A stretch of DNA of 64,000 nucleotides from an uncultured Peptostreptococcaceae bacterium (GCA_905235115.1 CAJOKT010000014.1:1-64000), one strand, 5' to 3'. Positions 17,427 through 26,912 are shown, counted from the stretch's first letter. Made by a program: numbers and translations. Notes: generated by a model from the sequence alone, not told the origin.

Positions 17427-17480
17427 TTGGCAATGGTGTCAATAGATTGCCAAAAAGTTTGTTTTTATACTTTTTGGTAA
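17427..17480. promoter_or_regulatory. Overlapping inverted repeats upstream of marR
   Basis: TTGGCAAT (17427-17434) pairs with ATTGCCAA (17446-17453). The latter also starts TTGCCAAAAAGT (17447-17458), which pairs with ACTTTTTGGTAA (17469-17480) with one mismatch. Three TTGCCAA-type half sites in alternating orientation suggest a MarR operator covering its own promoter. Confidence 0.65.
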
Positions 17481-17710
17481 GAGGATAAGGCTTTGGGATG
17501 TCCGGCTAACATGCGGCAGGCAATTAAGCTGTACCTGTTCAAGTGAAAATGCATCTTGTATCAATCATTCGGCCCAATGCCATTAAACAGAGCAGGAGTC
17601 GAACCCGGGAAGGTGTCGCAGTTTACTGCTCAGATCGGATTTTTGAAAATAAGCAGTAACCTGCGGCCACGACCCGCTGCGAATCCTGAAAGAAGGTTTT
17701 CATACAAGCA
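17481..17710. other. Intergenic stretch without a gene
   Basis: No credible reading frame. A GGTTCGACTCCTGC-like sequence on the minus strand near 17590 resembles a tRNA T arm, but no cloverleaf can be built. Confidence 0.4.
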
Positions 17711-17744
17711 AAAGACCCCGCTGCCGGGCGGGGTCTTTCAAGTC
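17711..17744. terminator. Bidirectional terminator at the end of the CWB2 gene
   Basis: Perfect 10-bp stem AAAGACCCCG (17711-17720) / CGGGGTCTTT (17729-17738), T-rich on both sides. It ends the minus-strand surface-protein transcript. Confidence 0.85.
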
Positions 17745-17780
17745 TTTTTTGGAGATACCCCTGAAAACTTTGGATACCCT

Positions 17781-20700
17781 TTATTTCACAAGGATCTCAG
17801 CATCATCGGCCAGATGGTAGATAGCCTTGGCTGAATCATCGCTTATCAGCATCGGTCCGCCGAGCACGAGGCCTTTATTCATGCCTGTTTCTTCGGCGTA
17901 GGCTTCCGCAGCCTGGACTACGCTGTTTTCCGTGAGGATGAGCGGACCGCCCATGGCGTACGCCAGCACTCCTCCGCAAAGCCCGTCGGGGAATGACTGG
18001 CCGTATGCCAGGACTCCTGATTCAGGCTTGTTGAAGAACTTCCTGGCTACGTTGACAGAGGTCTCGTATCTGGTCTTGCCGCCGGTCCTGCTGGCAGAAC
18101 CGAAGGCCGCAAGCTCGTTCAATATGCTTTCGCTGACTGCTCCTGTACCTCCGATAATATCGAAGGTCAGCGGCCCTTCCAGGGATTCGAGATAATCTGT
18201 CTGACTCTTCTGAAGGGCATCAGTCACCAGCAGTATAGGTTTGCCCGTGGCGGCCGCCGACAGGCTGTCAGCGTAGCCCGTACCGCTGGCAACGATTATC
18301 TCGTTTACGGTACTGTATTTCGAAGTTTCCTCGAGGATGGCGATGTTAGTCTCATATCTGGTCTTGCCGCTGAGCCTCTGAATATCGAATCCATCCAGCC
18401 CCGCGACAGCCTCATCAGGTACCACAGCCGTTCCGCCGAGAATGTAGATCTTGCCTCCTGGTTCAAGGTTGGAGTCGATGTATGACTGCACCAGCCCGAT
18501 GTTGGCTTCCGCGGAATCCACCAGAAGGATCGGAGCATCCAGCAGACAGGACAAGTAGCTTCCTGCGAGAGCGTCCGCATAGTTGTGAGCGTAAGCCAGA
18601 ATGACCGTATCGAATTTGTCCATCGAAAGAAGCTCTTTCAGTTCATCCGCCACTTTGAGGGACGTCTGGAACCGGTTGGAACCGTAGACGCGGGAAACTC
18701 CGGAGACGACAACATCCAGTATGGGTATCGCTCTGCTCTCCGTGTGGGATCCGTCTCTCAGGCAGGTCCTGGTCTCCAGACCCTCTTCAAGTGCCGTAGC
18801 GGCCTGGACCACAGTCCATTCGCCCCAGTCGTGGCCCAGGGGCTCTATGGTCTCCTGAGCGGCCAGGGTCTCGCCGCAGACGGAGCATTTGATGCCTTCC
18901 GTCAGGCCTGTGTCTTCACAGGTGGCCGGAGTTCCGGGTATGACCTGTTCCGTATGGCCGGTGGCGGTGAGCACCGTATCCAGCTCATCGATCTCATTGG
19001 TGGCATCGGCATCAGTGTAGAATCTGCCGCAGACGCTGCAGGTGTAGTACATGATGTTTCCGTCTTCCGTGCAGGTGGGAAGGACCTTGGCGGTCTTTAC
19101 CATCACATGTTTGTGGGGCAGGGCTGGTATGGCGCGGGTCTGCGTGTGGGTGGGGTCATTTTTGCAAAAACGTGACTCCAGTCCTTCTGAATCTTCGGTG
19201 GGCTCTGTGACCGTATCCCATTCGGTCCAGTCATGACCGAGAGCCGGAATTATGATATCGCCGTGGGACAGCTCTTCTTCGCCGTCCTTGTCTCTGAAGA
19301 TGCCTTCGCATTCAGTGCAGGTATAGTACTCGATGTTGCCCAGCTCGGTGCATGTCGGTGCGGTCCTCTTTGTCTTGACCATTTGGTGCACGTGGCCGGC
19401 AACGGATTCATTTTCGGTTACGACGATCTCCAGAGCGGCAGTTTTTGCGAGATCCGCATTTGTGATGGGATCATTGGGCCTGTCCGCAGAGGTATAAATG
19501 TCCTCAAAGATCCGGTATACCATGTAGCAGGTGCCCGGGCGCACGGCAGTATAGCGCCAGTTCTTCGAGACCGGATCTTTTTCGAGAAGGACGGGAGAAT
19601 CCTCCGGATCCAGTTCGTTTCCCAGCTTGTCGGTGATGATCCAGTAGCCGTTATCCTTTGAAAAACCATAGTAAGGCACGTCAAACCTGTTGGTGCCTAT
19701 CAGATTAAGGTAGTTGGCATAGGAGTAGTCGCCCACCTTCATGTTGGCGGTAAAATAGTCGAACAGCTGATATGTCACTTCGTCCGAACTTACGATATTG
19801 ATATTCGGCTCAGCGATCTTGACTTTGTTGAGTGGATGTGTCGCCATAAGTCCGGAGACCTCGCTGGCGACCACATTCAGAGTCTGAGTATAGGCTGCGC
19901 CGGTGGGGGACATCGGCACATGAGTACGGACGGCGGACATAGAGTCTTCCGCTGCGGACAGATGATGCTGCCCCGGTTCATCCTCCACGATGTAACGCCA
20001 TCTGAGACCCTGATCGTCCATGTCGTTCCATCTCTCACAACTGTTGATACGGGAGTCCAGATCACCTCTCGCACCGTTCAGCGGGTCCGAGAAACTGAAG
20101 ACCGCATCTCTGTCTATGGTTATCCAGACGCCGTCCACCAGGATCTGTGTGTCGCGTGTATGCATGATACCGTCGCCAAAGACTCCTGTCTGATAACCGA
20201 CGATGGTGACATCGTACAAAATGGCGATGGGGCAGTTGTAGCTGGTGAGAAATACGGAAGTCGTGTCGGACTGCGTGATCATTGCCTGAGTGTAGGGCGC
20301 CATCGGTATACTGACAGAGTAGGACGCGGTTTTGGTCGTGGATATGGTGTCCGAGGAACCCCAGCCCGTGGAAAACGCCTCGCCTTCGGTCCATGAGACT
20401 TCTCCGCTCACGGAGAATGCATCGGTGAATTTGTATGACGCACCGATCTTTTTGCTGGTGGACTTAGTGTAAGATTCAGAACCGTTGACTGAATTGGAAA
20501 CACTGGCGGTGATGCTGCTGGAAACGCTCTGAGAACCTGTGACTGTGGACGCGGTCAGGTTTTTGACCGTAGATGCGGTGGTGGACTGTGAGTTCACCGT
20601 ATCCGTGATCAGTTCAGTCACATAATTCACGCCCTCATCTGAGGGGATCAGCGCGAATACGCGGAAGTTCGTGAAATAGGCGGCGACCGCGAAGGTGCTC

Positions 20701-21311
20701 CTGATATTGCCGCTCCATTTTTCGTCGACCTTTACTGCAGTGACAAGCGTCAGCTGCTCGGTGTCATTATCCTTGAAGTATCCGAACTCCTTGTCGGAGC
20801 CGAAGGTCTTCTGGAATACCCACTCTTCGGCAGCCTTGGGAGAAGCCTTGCTCTCTATGTCGTAGCGCATAGATTCATAAATGTAATTGCTCCCCTCTTC
20901 ATAGACGTTGGATCCCTTGACGGCAGCATTGAACATGCCGGTGATGTCCCTGCTTACCAATCCGCTCGGGGTCAGATCTGTCAGAGTCATGACACCGGTC
21001 TGCAGCCAGAGATCGCTTTCAGACTGGTCGTAATAACTGTATTCGATCTCGTCCTCATTCAATTCGCTCCTCAATTGGATCTTATTGGTGCGGGTGCCGA
21101 GCATGTCTTTGATGAATTTTGAGGCGTCGACGGCAAAATTAGGCGACCCTACGTCATAATAGGTCACGCCGTCCAGTTCGTAGGTGTCCTGGATCGCCGC
21201 CGGCTCTTCGGCCGCATACGCCTCGCCGACCCAGCCAAGGTCCGGCATCAGCGTCACGACCATCATGAACATCAGCAGCAAAAGCAGGGACCGCTTCAGC
21301 GTAGTTTTCAT
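17781..21311 (-). CDS. Large secreted surface protein with aerolysin-like segment, Cys-rich repeats and three CWB2 domains
   Basis: A 1176-residue exported protein. Residues 1-~34 are a signal peptide (KRSLLLLLMFMMVVTLMP ... AYAA). Residues ~230-370 are very Ser/Thr-rich with alternating patterns (SQSVSSSITASVSNSV), resembling the membrane-insertion strands of aerolysin/ETX-MTX2 pore formers. Residues ~640-865 hold repeats with paired CxxC and GHDWxEW motifs, metal-ribbon-like. Residues ~870-1176 are three CWB2 repeats (ILGGTAVVPDEA, IIGGTGAVSESI, VLGGPMLISDDS) that bind anionic wall polymers as in Clostridioides cell-wall proteins. ATG 21311 follows AAAGGAGA; earlier in-frame ATGs lack a site. 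The role, adhesin or toxin, is inferred. Confidence 0.85.
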   Translation of the reverse strand: MKTTLKRSLLLLLMFMMVVTLMPDLGWVGEAYAAEEPAAIQDTYELDGVTYYDVGSPNFAVDASKFIKDMLGTRTNKIQLRSELNEDEIEYSYYDQSESDLWLQTGVMTLTDLTPSGLVSRDITGMFNAAVKGSNVYEEGSNYIYESMRYDIESKASPKAAEEWVFQKTFGSDKEFGYFKDNDTEQLTLVTAVKVDEKWSGNIRSTFAVAAYFTNFRVFALIPSDEGVNYVTELITDTVNSQSTTASTVKNLTASTVTGSQSVSSSITASVSNSVNGSESYTKSTSKKIGASYKFTDAFSVSGEVSWTEGEAFSTGWGSSDTISTTKTASYSVSIPMAPYTQAMITQSDTTSVFLTSYNCPIAILYDVTIVGYQTGVFGDGIMHTRDTQILVDGVWITIDRDAVFSFSDPLNGARGDLDSRINSCERWNDMDDQGLRWRYIVEDEPGQHHLSAAEDSMSAVRTHVPMSPTGAAYTQTLNVVASEVSGLMATHPLNKVKIAEPNINIVSSDEVTYQLFDYFTANMKVGDYSYANYLNLIGTNRFDVPYYGFSKDNGYWIITDKLGNELDPEDSPVLLEKDPVSKNWRYTAVRPGTCYMVYRIFEDIYTSADRPNDPITNADLAKTAALEIVVTENESVAGHVHQMVKTKRTAPTCTELGNIEYYTCTECEGIFRDKDGEEELSHGDIIIPALGHDWTEWDTVTEPTEDSEGLESRFCKNDPTHTQTRAIPALPHKHVMVKTAKVLPTCTEDGNIMYYTCSVCGRFYTDADATNEIDELDTVLTATGHTEQVIPGTPATCEDTGLTEGIKCSVCGETLAAQETIEPLGHDWGEWTVVQAATALEEGLETRTCLRDGSHTESRAIPILDVVVSGVSRVYGSNRFQTSLKVADELKELLSMDKFDTVILAYAHNYADALAGSYLSCLLDAPILLVDSAEANIGLVQSYIDSNLEPGGKIYILGGTAVVPDEAVAGLDGFDIQRLSGKTRYETNIAILEETSKYSTVNEIIVASGTGYADSLSAAATGKPILLVTDALQKSQTDYLESLEGPLTFDIIGGTGAVSESILNELAAFGSASRTGGKTRYETSVNVARKFFNKPESGVLAYGQSFPDGLCGGVLAYAMGGPLILTENSVVQAAEAYAEETGMNKGLVLGGPMLISDDSAKAIYHLADDAEILVK

Positions 21312-21379
21312 ATGATCACTTCTCCTTTCAGGTAGCAAAAATGAGTTGAAACTCCTTATATTCAACATTGATGAAATAT

Positions 21380-21409
21380 ATTGTACAGCGTATACTTTTG
21401 TGCTGTCAA
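21380..21409 (-). promoter_or_regulatory. Promoter of the CWB2 surface protein
   Basis: On the minus strand, TTGACA (21404-21409) and TACAAT (21380-21385) with an 18-bp spacer, about 70 bp before the start codon. Confidence 0.85.
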
Positions 21410-21497
21410 GCGATAAAGCAGGAGCCGCATAGATCATGGGGGCGAAGGGCGGTTTTTTTGCGGACGAGGGTGAAATGTTTGTGATCAAGTGCATTTT

Positions 21498-21533
21498 ATC
21501 CGCAAAACACTGAATTACGGGTGTTTTGCGGAT
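21498..21533. repeat. 13-bp inverted repeat containing the GCAAAACA word
   Basis: ATCCGCAAAACAC (21498-21510) and GTGTTTTGCGGAT (21521-21533) pair perfectly with a 10-nt loop. It lies between the CWB2 promoter and the first TetR gene. The arms share their core with the recurrent CGCAAAACATCC word. Confidence 0.8.
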
Positions 21534-21697
21534 GGATCAGGCGCAAAAAACCGGTTTGGTGCAATCTTCGTCAAGCGGCTGACGATCATGGGACAGTACG
21601 TCGGCAGCATCGGGAAATGAACCATTGGTCCTTTATGGACCCGCCTTTCCGTGATATACTAAGAAACGGCGGCCGACAGAATAAGAGAGGAAAAGTC

Positions 21698-22288
21698 ATG
21701 GATACAACGGAAAAGATCAAAGATACCATCATGAACATGCTTACGGAGCACAACGCAGATGACATCTCCGTCAAGATGTTTGCAATGGAGTCCGGGATCA
21801 GCAGGCAGACACTTTACAACCATTACTACAATTTGCTGGACGCAGTGGAGGACGCCTACAGAACGGATCTGGAAAAGGGGCTCAGGGGCCGGGACACCTA
21901 TCACAACTGGGTGGAGGGCTTCAGGGCGCTCCTTATGACCATCTATGCCCGTAAGGATGCCTACCTGCACATCTACAACTCTTCAAGAAGGGAGGACCTG
22001 ATCCAGATCATAGGGAACCACGGCAAGGCCCTGGTTGAGAAGGGCATCACGGACTGCGCCCGGGACAAGGGAATGGTAGTTTCGGATAAGGACCGGAAAT
22101 TCATGACCCGCTTCTATATGAACGTTTTCATGGGCATCATCAAGGATTTTCTGGAGGGCAGGATGACGGAGGACCCGGAGTACATCGCAAGCCGCTGTGA
22201 CGCCATGATGCGGCACCACATCCGGACAACACTGGACAACATCCGCTCCATCGAGCAGGGGACCTTTGACCGGACCGGGACAGATTGA
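21698..22288 (+). CDS. TetR/AcrR-family regulator (copy 1)
   Basis: A 196-residue regulator. Residues ~10-55 form the TetR helix-turn-helix (DDISVKMFAMESGISRQTLYNHYYN); the remainder is a helical ligand/dimerisation domain with a WVEGFRALL segment. ATG 21698 follows GAGAGG; an upstream extension to 21521 would run through an inverted repeat and is rejected. It is a close tandem paralogue of the next gene, sharing SRQTLYNH, NWVEGFR and PEYIASRCDAM. A strong terminator separates them. Confidence 0.9.
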   Translation: MDTTEKIKDTIMNMLTEHNADDISVKMFAMESGISRQTLYNHYYNLLDAVEDAYRTDLEKGLRGRDTYHNWVEGFRALLMTIYARKDAYLHIYNSSRREDLIQIIGNHGKALVEKGITDCARDKGMVVSDKDRKFMTRFYMNVFMGIIKDFLEGRMTEDPEYIASRCDAMMRHHIRTTLDNIRSIEQGTFDRTGTD

Positions 22289-22312
22289 CAAAATCGCTCT
22301 AAAGTAAATTGT

Positions 22313-22385
22313 AAACCCCTTTTGCATGCATTTAAAATAAAGCTGCAGTGAGCAAAAAATGCATGCGAAAGGGGTTTTGTTTTTG
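22313..22385 (+). terminator. Strong terminator between the two TetR genes
   Basis: Arms 22313-22333 and 22357-22377 form a 21-bp stem with one G.T pair and a 23-nt loop, then TGTTTTT. It shows that copy 2 starts downstream (22465), not at an earlier ATG inside the hairpin. Confidence 0.9.
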
Positions 22386-22464
22386 GGGCGGCTGTCCGGA
22401 GGCAGAACCGCAAAATAAGTGTTGGAAGTGTGACAGAACAGCGCAGCTTGTTTTAGCTAAAGGG

Positions 22465-23037
22465 ATGACTACGAGAGATCATATCAAGGAGACGCTCCTG
22501 AAACTTTTGGACGAGTACTGCTGCGATGACCTGACCGTGAAAATGGTATGCAAGGAGGCGGGGGTCAGCAGGCAGACTTTGTACAATCATTTTTATTGCC
22601 TTATGGACGCACTTGAAGAAGCGTATAAAACAGACTTCAGCAGGGCCCTTGAGAACTGCGACACCTACAGCAACTGGGTGGAGGGATTCAGATGTTTCCT
22701 GGATTTTTTGCATGTCAGGAAACAGAGGGTCATGCATCTCTATTTTTCCTCAAGGAGAGATGATCTGATGGGGATCATCAGAAAATACGGGGAGATCCTG
22801 GTTGGCCGGGGGATCGCGGACTGTTCCCGGGACATGGGCATGGAGGTGGACGAGAAGGACTGGGAGTTCATGCAGAACTTTTATATGAGCGTTTTCATGG
22901 GGATCATCGGGAACTATCTGGACGGGCACATGAAAGAGAGCCCAGAGTACATCGCAAGCCGCTGCGATGCCATGCTGAGGAGCCACATACACATGACTTT
23001 AAAGAACATAGACCTCATAAAAAAGGGGAAATTCTGA
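22465..23037 (+). CDS. TetR/AcrR-family regulator (copy 2)
   Basis: A 190-residue tandem paralogue of the preceding regulator, with a helix-turn-helix at residues ~15-50 (CKEAGVSRQTLYNHFYCLMDA) and the same C-terminal PEYIASRCDAML tail. AAAGGG lies very close to ATG 22465. It ends 38 bp before the SpaA-type surface protein gene on the same strand, so the two may be co-transcribed and this regulator may control surface-protein expression. Confidence 0.88.
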   Translation: MTTRDHIKETLLKLLDEYCCDDLTVKMVCKEAGVSRQTLYNHFYCLMDALEEAYKTDFSRALENCDTYSNWVEGFRCFLDFLHVRKQRVMHLYFSSRRDDLMGIIRKYGEILVGRGIADCSRDMGMEVDEKDWEFMQNFYMSVFMGIIGNYLDGHMKESPEYIASRCDAMLRSHIHMTLKNIDLIKKGKF

Positions 23038-23075
23038 CATTACAATTCTGACATTACATTGAAAGGAAAGCACAG

Positions 23076-24944
23076 ATGGGTCTGGTAAGGAAAATATTGA
23101 TACTGGGGTTGGCGGTGATGATGTGCGCGGCTTTTTTGCCTGCAAGTCTGAACTGCGCCTATGCGGACGACGTGTCGGAATACGTCACCGGCCTTGCGGT
23201 GAGTCCGGAAAACATTGAGACCAACGGCAGAGTCACGGTGGAAGTCACGTTCAGCGACGGAAGCCCTGACCGGCACGTTTTTCACGGAGGAGACACCATT
23301 GAGATCACCTGGCCAAATTCGGGGCAGGCCTATCTTCAGGGTTATCCCACCACCATACCGCTGATCACGGAGGACGGCGTCACCTACGCGTGGGTGCGGG
23401 TCACCTCCCAGGGGGCGGTGATCACCTTCACCGATGCCGTAAACGACATGTACGACATAAGCGGTCATTTTTACTTCTCCCTTATGGGGTACAACAAGTC
23501 TGAAGGAAACGAAGCGGACACACAGACAGTGACAATGACCGCAGGCGATCAGACCGCGGACATCCAAATCACCAAACCTGCTTCGGGATCAGGTACCCCC
23601 GGGGAGCTTCCGGATTTCAGAAAAGAAGCCTCGGGCATAGGCGGCTGGACCCACATGGAGGGCATCGAAGGATGGGTCATGACCCTGGACCCCGAGGACC
23701 CCACATACACAGAGTGGGTGCTTACAGCCAATGAAAACAGGGAGACCGTGACATACGATATAGTGATCCGCGACACTTTGGGCCCCGGGCAGGAGATCGA
23801 CTACACCTGGGCAGAGCTGTACAGCGGAGGCACTCAGGGCAAGTACTACAGCGGGACACTTACGGAGGTGATCAGCGCCTTCAAGGAAGACTTCCCGGAG
23901 TCGGAACTTCGGTTTGACGAGAACGGGAACATCCTCTGGAAGCTGGATCCTGCGGCCGTAAGCGGCGAAAGCTGGTGCCTGACCTACAGATGCGATATCA
24001 CGGATTTTTCACTCCTCACATTCACAAACAGCGCCACCATGACCAGGACCGGAGATGACGGAGAGACCTATTCAGTGGCAGACAGCTCACAGTTTGCCAA
24101 CCTGGACCAGGGAGGCGGCATCGTAGGCCTGCCCAGAGGAGTCCTTCAGATAACAAAAAAGATCACCGGCACCGACATGACCCTTCAGGGGGTGGTGTTC
24201 AGGGTGGAGCGTCTGGATGGAACGGAATGGGTGGAAGTCGGTCAAATGACAACAAACGAAAACGGCATTGCCGCCATGACCAGGCTCAGGACCGGGCACT
24301 ACCGTCTGTATGAGACGGACGCCCCGGCTTACCTGGACATGGAGTACACGGAAGAGTCACCCTGCGAGTTCGACATAGACACCGAAAACACTGAACTTCA
24401 GAGCCTGGCCCTGACGGTGGAAAACACTGTGAAGCAGACCGGGATATCCGCATCCAAAATATGGCTCACGGCCGATGGCGGCGAGGACGGATCGGAGCAT
24501 CCCACCATATATTTCCGACTTTACAGGACCAACACCGGCACCGGTAAGACCACCGGAGTGGGAGAGCCGAAAGCCCTGGAGGACGGGGCGACCCTGGTGA
24601 GCTGGGGAGAGCTGCCTCAGTACGACGTGAGAGGCAATCAATATATATATTTTGTGAAAGAAACGGATGCTGAAGGGAATGACTGGGTCCCTCAAGGCTA
24701 CGTCAAGACGGAGGACGGGCTGACCGTGATCAACCGGAAAGAGCCGATGTCCACTGATGACACCGGGAGCAGCGGGGACACCGGGAGCATCGGGGACACC
24801 GGGAGCAGCGGGGACAGCGAGACCCGGGCGGACGACTCCGTCCCGAAGACGGGCGACGACACAGGACTAATGGGTCGGCTTGCAATCTGCTTAGCATCCT
24901 TTCCTGCCACCTTCAGTTTACTGAAGGGCAGGAAAAGGCAATAA
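23076..24944 (+). CDS. SpaA/Cna_B-type sortase-anchored surface protein
   Basis: A 622-residue wall-anchored protein. Residues 1-~31 are a signal peptide; ~32-175 resemble a bacterial adhesion (SdrC/isopeptide) domain; ~180-350 a second similar domain; ~355-450 a SpaA prealbumin-like domain (GVLQITKKITGTDMTLQGVVFRVE); ~455-560 a Cna_B domain. An Asp/Ser/Gly/Thr linker (DDTGSSGDTGSIGD) leads to sorting signal VPKTGDD, a hydrophobic helix and a KGRKRQ tail. Sortase would join the Thr to the wall or to a pilus. AAAGGAAAG precedes the ATG. No sortase gene lies in the window. Confidence 0.9.
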   Translation: MGLVRKILILGLAVMMCAAFLPASLNCAYADDVSEYVTGLAVSPENIETNGRVTVEVTFSDGSPDRHVFHGGDTIEITWPNSGQAYLQGYPTTIPLITEDGVTYAWVRVTSQGAVITFTDAVNDMYDISGHFYFSLMGYNKSEGNEADTQTVTMTAGDQTADIQITKPASGSGTPGELPDFRKEASGIGGWTHMEGIEGWVMTLDPEDPTYTEWVLTANENRETVTYDIVIRDTLGPGQEIDYTWAELYSGGTQGKYYSGTLTEVISAFKEDFPESELRFDENGNILWKLDPAAVSGESWCLTYRCDITDFSLLTFTNSATMTRTGDDGETYSVADSSQFANLDQGGGIVGLPRGVLQITKKITGTDMTLQGVVFRVERLDGTEWVEVGQMTTNENGIAAMTRLRTGHYRLYETDAPAYLDMEYTEESPCEFDIDTENTELQSLALTVENTVKQTGISASKIWLTADGGEDGSEHPTIYFRLYRTNTGTGKTTGVGEPKALEDGATLVSWGELPQYDVRGNQYIYFVKETDAEGNDWVPQGYVKTEDGLTVINRKEPMSTDDTGSSGDTGSIGDTGSSGDSETRADDSVPKTGDDTGLMGRLAICLASFPATFSLLKGRKRQ

Positions 24945-24972
24945 AAATACTATATAATCCACATCCCTCTAC

Positions 24973-25015
24973 GTGAAAACGGCAGCGCATCCTTCCGCTA
25001 AACTGCCGTTTTCAC
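24973..25015. terminator. First terminator hairpin after the SpaA-type gene
   Basis: Perfect 13-bp stem GTGAAAACGGCAG (24973-24985) / CTGCCGTTTTCAC (25003-25015). Confidence 0.75.
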
Positions 25016-25049
25016 ACGACAGCAAAATACCTCCAACAGGGTACAGCAG

Positions 25050-25087
25050 AAAACCGGCCCTCAATGCTATGGCGGGGCCGGTTTTTT
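25050..25087 (+). terminator. Second terminator after the SpaA-type gene
   Basis: AAAACCGGCCC (25050-25060) pairs with GGGCCGGTTTT (25075-25085), followed by further T (to 25087). Confidence 0.85.
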
Positions 25088-25178
25088 GCGTCAGTGGAAG
25101 CGGAAAGCCGTGGAAGCAGGTATAAACGGCTTTTCCGTGAATCGCAGCCTGTTAAGGAAGTGAGTGCGCGGCCTTTTT

Positions 25179-26750
25179 TCACCTGGCTTCATAAATCATC
25201 TTCCCGTCCACGAAGGTCATGACTGTCTGAGCCTCACAGAGGGACTCCGGCGGAAGGACGGTGACGTCCCGGTCGACCACCGTGAAGTCCGCGGTGAAGC
25301 CGGGCAGCAGCTTTCCGAGACGGTCCTCGGTGAAGGAGGCGTAGGCGCCCTCAGAGGTGAAGGCACGGATGGTCTCGTCAAGGGTGAGGGCCTTTTGGGG
25401 GTACCAGGGACGGTCTGCCCCGGGCTCCCTGCAGGTTACCGCGTAATACATGTTGGGCAAAACATCAAAGGGCTCCACCGGACAATCCGATCCGCCGCCC
25501 AGGTGGATGCCCAAGTCAGCCATGGCCCTCCAGGCGTAAGAAGTGACGGTGAGCTCCGGCCCGATACGTTCCTCCGTGATGTGCTGATCAGCTCTCAGGA
25601 AAACAGGCTGTATATACGCCATGATGCCCATGTCTGCCATGCGCCTGATATCATCGGGCCTTGTGATCTGACAGTGGACGATGCCATGTCGGTGGTTCGG
25701 TCTGGGATACTCACGAAGGACAGCCTCATAGGTGTCCAGGATCTGCTCAATGCACCTGTCTCCAATGCCGTGGACGGCCACCTGCATCCCCGCATGGTGG
25801 GCTGCGGAAACCAGCTCCAGGAGCTCGTCATCGGTGAAATTCAGTATTCCCCTGTTATCGGGCTGGTCCCTGTAACCGTCACGCATGGCAGCAGACCTGG
25901 CGCCTAAGGCACCGTCTCCGATCAGCTTGAGGGGCCCTATGGTGAAGTGCCCCGTGGACTGACCGGTCATGTATCCTGCTGTCAGGAAAGCATTGAGTCT
26001 TTCCATGGATGGCAGGTTGCATTGTTGGTAGACCCTGATGGGCAGTTGTCCCTCACGGTCCAGTTCAGCGTAAGCTTCCAGAATGGTCCTGCCGTAAAGC
26101 TCGGAAGAGATCACAGGCAGGTCGTCAGTCTGGACCTGGGTGATGCCCCTGGATGCCGCATCCCGTGCCGCGTCCAGGACCAGAGCCTTGATCTGATCCT
26201 TAGAGGGTGCGGGAAGAGTCTCCTCCAGGATGTATTGCTGGTTTTCCCGAAGTATGCCGTCGGGGCACTGATCCTCGAGGCCGGATGCCTTGAGAGCAGG
26301 GGTGTTCACCACGGTGATGTGGTGACAGGAACGATTGATGATGATGGGAATCTCCCGGGAGATGCCGTCCAGGTCGCCTCTGGTGGGAAGCACCGGAGAA
26401 GCCCAGGTGTTGTGGTCGAAGCCGGTGCCCCTCAGGGGCATGCCGGAACGGACAGCGTCATCAAGACCGGCTTTGAGAATGGACAGAAGCTCCTCCAGGC
26501 TGGATGAGGATGAGAGGTCCGCAAAAGACTTTTCCGCGGCGTACTCCAGAAAGTGCATGTGGGTGTCCACGAAGCCGGGAAGTATCAGATCCCCTTCAAG
26601 ATCCATGATCCTGTCGCCCCGGGATGCCATGCGGAGGATCTCCTTAGAGTGTCCTACAGCAGCAATGCGGCCGTCCTTGACGGCCATGGCCTCTGCCCTG
26701 GCTCCTGAAGAGTCGTTCAGATAAATTATTCCGTTAAAGTATATATCCAT
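25179..26750 (-). CDS. Amidohydrolase family protein (YtcJ-like)
   Basis: A 523-residue metal-dependent hydrolase of the amidohydrolase 3/YtcJ group. The N-terminal beta-sandwich (FNGIIYLNDSSGARAEAMAV) leads to metal ligands VDTHMHFLE (~residue 65), followed by HGIGDRCI and the catalytic GGGSDCPVEP near residue 410. The C-terminus returns to the beta-sandwich (GKLLPGFTADFTVVDRDV). Members cleave exocyclic C-N bonds in amides and related compounds; the substrate is unknown. ATG 26750 has AGGTGA 5 bases upstream and starts the family-like sequence; the extension to 26831 is rejected. Confidence 0.9.
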   Translation of the reverse strand: MDIYFNGIIYLNDSSGARAEAMAVKDGRIAAVGHSKEILRMASRGDRIMDLEGDLILPGFVDTHMHFLEYAAEKSFADLSSSSSLEELLSILKAGLDDAVRSGMPLRGTGFDHNTWASPVLPTRGDLDGISREIPIIINRSCHHITVVNTPALKASGLEDQCPDGILRENQQYILEETLPAPSKDQIKALVLDAARDAASRGITQVQTDDLPVISSELYGRTILEAYAELDREGQLPIRVYQQCNLPSMERLNAFLTAGYMTGQSTGHFTIGPLKLIGDGALGARSAAMRDGYRDQPDNRGILNFTDDELLELVSAAHHAGMQVAVHGIGDRCIEQILDTYEAVLREYPRPNHRHGIVHCQITRPDDIRRMADMGIMAYIQPVFLRADQHITEERIGPELTVTSYAWRAMADLGIHLGGGSDCPVEPFDVLPNMYYAVTCREPGADRPWYPQKALTLDETIRAFTSEGAYASFTEDRLGKLLPGFTADFTVVDRDVTVLPPESLCEAQTVMTFVDGKMIYEAR

Positions 26751-26833
26751 ATGGGTCACCTGCTTTTTGTATGATTCTGGTATGGGACGTGCGCCCGCAT
26801 CCGGGACCGCCCCACAAGAATATCTTAACATTA

Positions 26834-26912
26834 TTTTGCGTGGTTGTCACAGGTATGCGGAGGTCACACATCAGTTTTTTGCGTGGTTGTCACAAGTATG
26901 CGGAGGTCACAC
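26834..26912. repeat. Two 36-bp direct repeats, 43-bp period
   Basis: 26834-26869 and 26877-26912 are identical except for one base. Each begins TTTTGCGTGGTTGTCACA and ends GCGGAGGTCACAC, and each contains a small GTCAC-type repeat. Position: just upstream of the amidohydrolase gene, near its promoter region. Confidence 0.8.

Noticed and set aside
17560..17620. tRNA gene on the minus strand
   Set aside because: Only a T-arm-like stretch exists; no anticodon or acceptor stem can be formed.
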